From Halobaculum roseum (GTDB lineage: Archaea; Halobacteriota; Halobacteria; Halobacteriales; Haloferacaceae): a DNA stretch of 64,000 nt. The position numbers and the translations under genes were made by a program. The stretch is taken from the NCBI RefSeq assembly GCF_019880245.1, contig NZ_CP082286.1, positions 2,374,521-2,438,520 on the forward strand. The letters run 5' to 3'. The notes beneath the pieces were generated by a model, which saw nothing but the letters and a program-made list of their open reading frames with translations, did no database searches and was not told the DNA's origin. Of the stretch, positions 61,100-64,000 are shown in pieces (within the stretch, counting starts at the first letter, position 1; each line of letters opens with the position of its first letter).

Positions 61100-61245
61100 C
61101 CGACGAGGAACTCGCGGAGTTCAAGGAGTCGATGGACGAGCAGGGCGAGGAACTGCGGGAGGCGCTCGCCGAGGATCTCGGCGGCGACCCCGAGGACTAC
61201 CGTGCCGGCGGGAAGCGGATCGCGGACGGCGGCGACGAGGAGTAG
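61096..61245 (+). CDS. small acidic partner protein
   Basis: 49 aa: MTDEELAEFKESMDEQGEELREALAEDLGGDPEDYRAGGKRIADGGDEE. A single long amphipathic helix (about 3-28) and a disordered tail. It starts by ATGA overlap with the preceding gene, so it is co-translated with it. Small, acidic, helical and coupled is what an antitoxin often looks like, but no DNA-binding domain is seen. Too short for usual gene finders. Confidence 0.65.
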   Translation: MTDEELAEFKESMDEQGEELREALAEDLGGDPEDYRAGGKRIADGGDEE

Positions 61246-61288
61246 AAGCGCTCGGTTTTGTGCTTCGACCTTACATCTGACAGCGATA

Positions 61289-61309
61289 GATACAGAGAAA
61301 GCATTTACC
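61289..61309 (+). promoter_or_regulatory. promoter element shared with 62397-62417
   Basis: gatacagagaaagcatttacc, containing the TATA-like catttacc, ends exactly 22 nt before the ATG at 61332. The same 21-bp sequence with one mismatch lies inverted at 62397-62417, also 22 nt before its gene. The match covers TATA, BRE and a few bases upstream. Confidence 0.7.
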
Positions 61310-61331
61310 GGAACAGGGCGGACTGTATTTG

Positions 61332-61799
61332 ATGAAATACAGATCGGAGTTTGCGTATCTTTCTGCGACGATCGGTGCGGCGGTTTTGGGAGTCGTTGGG
61401 TTGTTGCTTCCGTGGGTTCGAAAGCTTCCTGCCGGTTACACTGACGGGCAGGCGTATTATACGTCAGAAGGCGTCTGGGGATTAGAATTCGGAATGGACG
61501 GCCTTGACCCTGCCCTACTCTTTCTTCTTCTCGGCGTCGTCGGTGTCGTCATCGTCGCAGGAATAACTTCGCTCTCGTGGCAACGCGATCTCGCACTCAT
61601 CGGCACCGGAGCGGTGCTACTTGTTGTATTCACTAACCGCTTCCTCACCTACCAGTCAGTTGTCCGGTATGAAGTTGAGTCGGGACTGTTCGTTCTACTT
61701 GTGAGTGGTCTCCTCTTTGTACTCGTTGGTGCAGGCTCATTGCTCAACGAGTACCTGATGATGAATAGAGACACAGACAATAACCCTCAAGCAGAATAG
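61332..61799 (+). CDS. four-helix membrane protein, lower-GC
   Basis: 155 aa with four membrane helices (about 8-28, 60-80, 86-104 and 116-138) and a polar tail (MNRDTDNNPQAE). A soluble loop after helix 1 (RKLPAGYTDGQAYYTSEGVWGLEFGMDGLD) would face outside. I recognise no family, though the layout resembles small haloarchaeal membrane proteins found in clusters. Base composition is clearly lower in GC and third-position GC than the neighbours, suggesting recent transfer. Its promoter matches that of the convergent lipoprotein gene. Confidence 0.75.
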   Translation: MKYRSEFAYLSATIGAAVLGVVGLLLPWVRKLPAGYTDGQAYYTSEGVWGLEFGMDGLDPALLFLLLGVVGVVIVAGITSLSWQRDLALIGTGAVLLVVFTNRFLTYQSVVRYEVESGLFVLLVSGLLFVLVGAGSLLNEYLMMNRDTDNNPQAE

Positions 61800-61864
61800 C
61801 CCATTCAAATTCATGCAACGAGTAGATCGCACCGTCGCCTGATTGATCGGTGCAGGCACTGTAA

Positions 61865-62374
61865 TTAACAGTTGATTCTGTGTTCGTTAAGGTCTGCTTC
61901 GCTAAGGCGAGGAGAGAGCGCCAGTAATTCTCGCACACTGTCTTCCGTCTCGGGGGCAGCTGACTGAGTCATCGTTGGTGGCGCTTCTGGTGTGAATGTT
62001 CGCTGTTCTGTGCCTGTACTCGCCGCAATCGCGTACCCATCTATGGCGATCGCTATCTGCCAACCCGCACAAGCCAAACTCCGCGCGTTTCCTTCTGAGA
62101 ATCCTTCTTCCGAATCCATCACCACGAACTCGTAGGAATACCCGTCTGGTCCTTGGTACTGGCCGATAGCACCGTCAGTCGCTCCCAATGGTGACCAAGC
62201 GGGTTCGTGTTCTTGAGTGCCCTGATACTCCCACACATCGGTTGAATCTGGCAGGTAGGATTCAGGGCCGGATTCGGCCACTGCTCCCGGTGTCGAACCT
62301 GTTTCTCTGCCTGAGCAGCCCGAAACAGCTGTAAGAACAACACTTACTCCAAGACAGAACTGTCGACGATTCAT
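61865..62374 (-). CDS. Tat lipoprotein, unknown function, lower-GC
   Basis: 169 aa. MNRRQFCLGVSVVLTAVSGCSG is a twin-arginine signal ending in a lipobox (Cys 20), so the protein is a lipid-anchored surface protein. The mature part (PESYLPDSTDVWEYQGTQEHEPAWSPLGATDGAIGQYQGPDGYSYEFVVMDSEEGFSEGNARSLACAGWQIAIAIDGYAIAASTGTEQRTFTP) looks like a small alpha/beta domain that binds or measures something outside the cell; no family is recognised. Low GC like its convergent neighbour, with which it shares a promoter sequence and 65 nt of 3' spacing. Confidence 0.78.
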   Translation of the reverse strand: MNRRQFCLGVSVVLTAVSGCSGRETGSTPGAVAESGPESYLPDSTDVWEYQGTQEHEPAWSPLGATDGAIGQYQGPDGYSYEFVVMDSEEGFSEGNARSLACAGWQIAIAIDGYAIAASTGTEQRTFTPEAPPTMTQSAAPETEDSVRELLALSPRLSEADLNEHRINC

Positions 62375-62396
62375 AAATTACGCAGATGCCGTCTTA

Positions 62397-62417
62397 GGTA
62401 AATGCTTTCTCCGTATC
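62397..62417 (-). promoter_or_regulatory. promoter element shared with 61289-61309
   Basis: On the minus strand gatacggagaaagcatttacc, identical to 61289-61309 except one base, and again separated by 22 nt from the start codon (62374). Marks the two convergent genes as one regulatory unit. Confidence 0.7.
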
Positions 62418-62774
62418 GGTCAATCGAGAGCAGTGTGAACTACGCAGTCCCTTCCTAACCGCCGTTTCTCTTTTCTTCCGCCGAAATTTTTCGCGCGCCC
62501 CGAGGGGGCGCTTCGCCTGCGGCTCGCGTTGCGGGGGCGGTGGTCTGTTGATGGGGTGGCCTTAGCCACACCCCTAACGGCGAACCGAACCCCTCCCGTT
62601 CGGTTCGGCGTCGACGCTCGCGCTCGAAGCGATCGCTCGTCGACTCGAAGATTCCAAACGAAACGAGGGTTCGGGGAGAAACGGGCTCAAATCGCCGGTA
62701 TTCGGGGGTTCGGGAGAGAGTCGCCACTACCCGGCCGGCGCCGCGTATCGGCCGCCGGCCGGGGCGATCGTCGG
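62418..62774. other. intergenic region with strong hairpins
   Basis: No gene seen. A 7-bp GC hairpin gcgcccc/ggggcgc with a 3-nt loop lies at 62495-62511 next to an AT-rich aaattttt stretch, and a perfect 10-bp stem cgaaccgaac/gttcggttcg with a 7-nt loop lies at 62581-62607. They could be transcription terminators of the convergent flanking genes or signals of the element to the right. Confidence 0.45.
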
Positions 62775-64000
62775 CTAGACGTGCTCGCGGAGTTCGAGGA
62801 GACGGGTCGCGTCCATCACCTGGGGACTCCGGCGGTCAGATCTGCGGAACATCACCGCGGCGTTCTTGAAGTCAGCGGGGTTTCGGCCGGCGTCGGTCCA
62901 CAGGCTCAGTCCGCGGCGTAGTTCGTCCTTCACGTTCTGATACCCTCTCAGTCCGGACGGATCGAACTCGCCGAGCCGGAGCTTCTTGATCGCCTGTCCG
63001 CGAGACTCGGTTTCGCAGCCGTGCTTCGCGAGCCACGTCCGGAGCGCGCTCGTCGTCTCATCGAGCCCGCGCGTCGCCGAGACGAGCGCCTCGCCGGTCG
63101 CTTCCGAGAGGCGGGTACTCGCGTCGCGGAGTTCGGAAACCGCGCTGTGGAGCATCTCAGCGATGTGGTTAGACGCAAGTGCGACCTCGCCGTACTTCCG
63201 ATCGATCAGGTCGTCCATGCGCCGGAGCGCGCGGCGGACCGACCCGACATGACGGCCGTGTTCCTCGGCGATATCGGCGGCGCTGGCGGTCCCACCGTCC
63301 GCAAGGAGGTACTCGATAACCTCCCCTTCCACGGGTGAGACGCCGCCGGTCTTGGCGAGTTCACGAACGACGACGTGCTCTTGCTCAGATTCGAGCTCGG
63401 TGAGATTCAGTTTCGGCGGCTCAGTGTGGTCGCCGATCTCGGCCGGGAAGTACGGATCGGGTTGGTAGGGAGGAGAGCCGTCACCGCCCGGCGGGTCGAG
63501 CGGCACACCGGCTTCCCGGAGCACCGAGTGAAGCGCTTGATCTAGCTCGCGTTCGAGGCGAGCGAGATCGTCGTCGGTGACACCGAGCGATCCATCCCAT
63601 CGGTTCACCTGATAGGAGGCGCCGACCTTCGGGTGTCGCAGCGGGTTGTCCTCGTCGAGCGGCTCGGCGTGACGGGCGCGGTAGTGCTTGATCTCTTTCG
63701 GGAGTTCGTGGTTGGGCCACGCTTCAGCGACGCGCCCCGGACCGAGCGTGACGGTGTGATAGTACCCCGGAACGTCGTTGCCTTCGCCGTCCGTGTCGTT
63801 CTGCACGACCTTGCGGTAGCCGCTCCGGTCGTTTTCGAGCAGATGACCGAGCTTCGCGATCGGACCGTCGCGGGCGTGAACGGGACCGCTCGCGTCCTCC
63901 AGGAGGCGAACGTACCGCTCGGCGTCGCGGACCGTGCTCGTCTCGTCGGGCTCGGTGAAGTAGTCGGGATTCAGATCGAGCGCTCGGGCGGCGTCGCGCA
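62775..64000 (-). CDS. winged-helix protein of plasmid/provirus type, partial
   Basis: At least 408 codons; the frame stays open to the right edge, so the true start is outside the window. The C-terminal part has a winged helix (VSPVEGEVIEYLLADGGTASAADIAEEHGRHVGSVRRALRRMDDLIDRKYGEV) followed by a long helical region. An upstream block (GYYHTVTLGPGRVAEAWPNHELPKEIKHYRARH) is conserved among proteins I associate with haloarchaeal plasmids, proviruses and integrated elements (DUF7845-like). It may bind DNA at a replication or partition site. A GTG at 63806 lies inside the frame and is not the start. Confidence 0.7.
   Translation of the reverse strand, partial: RDAARALDLNPDYFTEPDETSTVRDAERYVRLLEDASGPVHARDGPIAKLGHLLENDRSGYRKVVQNDTDGEGNDVPGYYHTVTLGPGRVAEAWPNHELPKEIKHYRARHAEPLDEDNPLRHPKVGASYQVNRWDGSLGVTDDDLARLERELDQALHSVLREAGVPLDPPGGDGSPPYQPDPYFPAEIGDHTEPPKLNLTELESEQEHVVVRELAKTGGVSPVEGEVIEYLLADGGTASAADIAEEHGRHVGSVRRALRRMDDLIDRKYGEVALASNHIAEMLHSAVSELRDASTRLSEATGEALVSATRGLDETTSALRTWLAKHGCETESRGQAIKKLRLGEFDPSGLRGYQNVKDELRRGLSLWTDAGRNPADFKNAAVMFRRSDRRSPQVMDATRLLELREHV

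Noticed and set aside
61289-62417. Insertion sequence bounded by inverted repeats
   Set aside because: The 21-bp inverted match lies inside promoters at fixed distance to the start codons, there is no transposase between them, and no target-site duplication was seen.

Overview
The window is chromosomal DNA of a haloarchaeon (class Halobacteria). It has high GC with strong C/G third-position bias and acidic proteomes. It carries archaeal proteins (L15e, L40e, Rio2, Sec61-beta, thermosome, archaeal SepF, FAU-1, digeranylgeranyl-type reductase), haloarchaeal small zinc-finger families and a PGF-CTERM surface protein. Most genes have a TATA-like box 26-30 nt before the start codon, the mark of leaderless transcripts; I used that spacing to choose many starts. 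I cannot name the genus; the gene set fits the Haloferacales (Haloferax/Halorubrum-like).

Layout. 1-700: no gene, but a cluster of hairpin repeats with tRNA-3'-end-like direct repeats and the first copy of a dispersed fold-back element. 0.7-15.9 kb: metabolism, repair and translation genes (riboflavin synthase, Xaa-Pro peptidase with a UvrD-like helicase, M32 carboxypeptidase, endonuclease IV, lipoate ligase family, Rio2, L15e, rhomboid, uracil-DNA glycosylase, DUF99). 16-21.2 kb: MBL hydrolase, L40e, thioredoxin, SecG/Sec61-beta, pdxT-hisE, pheA, hisH, Hsp20. 21.4-32.1 kb: bacterial-type LeuRS, membrane proteins, a membrane-anchored HerA-like ATPase, ornithine cyclodeaminase/alanine dehydrogenase family, two exported proteins, thermosome. 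32.3-45.3 kb: Tat-exported penicillin-acylase homologue, UvrA preceded by a short overlapping upstream ORF, the divergent RNA ligase/[13 protein letters not shown] pair, Asp-box protein, isoprenoid reductase, YgfZ. 45.4-60.1 kb: acidic zinc-ribbon protein, UspA, ROK kinase, LVIVD/PGF-CTERM protein, NifU domain, acetyltransferase, FAU-1, PrsW, SepF, DUF1028, PUA protein, RNase R, HAD hydrolase.

From about 60.1 kb to the right edge the character changes to accessory DNA. There is a HicB-like antitoxin gene, a PIN toxin reduced to its first 25 codons, a tightly overlapping two-gene module of unknown function, and a lower-GC convergent pair (membrane protein and lipoprotein) driven by nearly identical promoters. 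Last comes a winged-helix protein running off the window, of a kind I associate with haloarchaeal plasmids and integrated elements.

The most unusual signals are: (1) a ~110-130 bp fold-back element present three times with a perfect 14-15 bp stem of different sequence each time but conserved flanks and loop motifs, which is compensatory change; (2) a family of hairpins with variable stems and conserved loops; (3) the matched promoter pair at 61.3 and 62.4 kb; (4) the decayed toxin/overlapping gene module at 60.4-61.2 kb; (5) a 45-nt tandem duplication spanning a stop codon; (6) an overlapping upstream ORF on uvrA.
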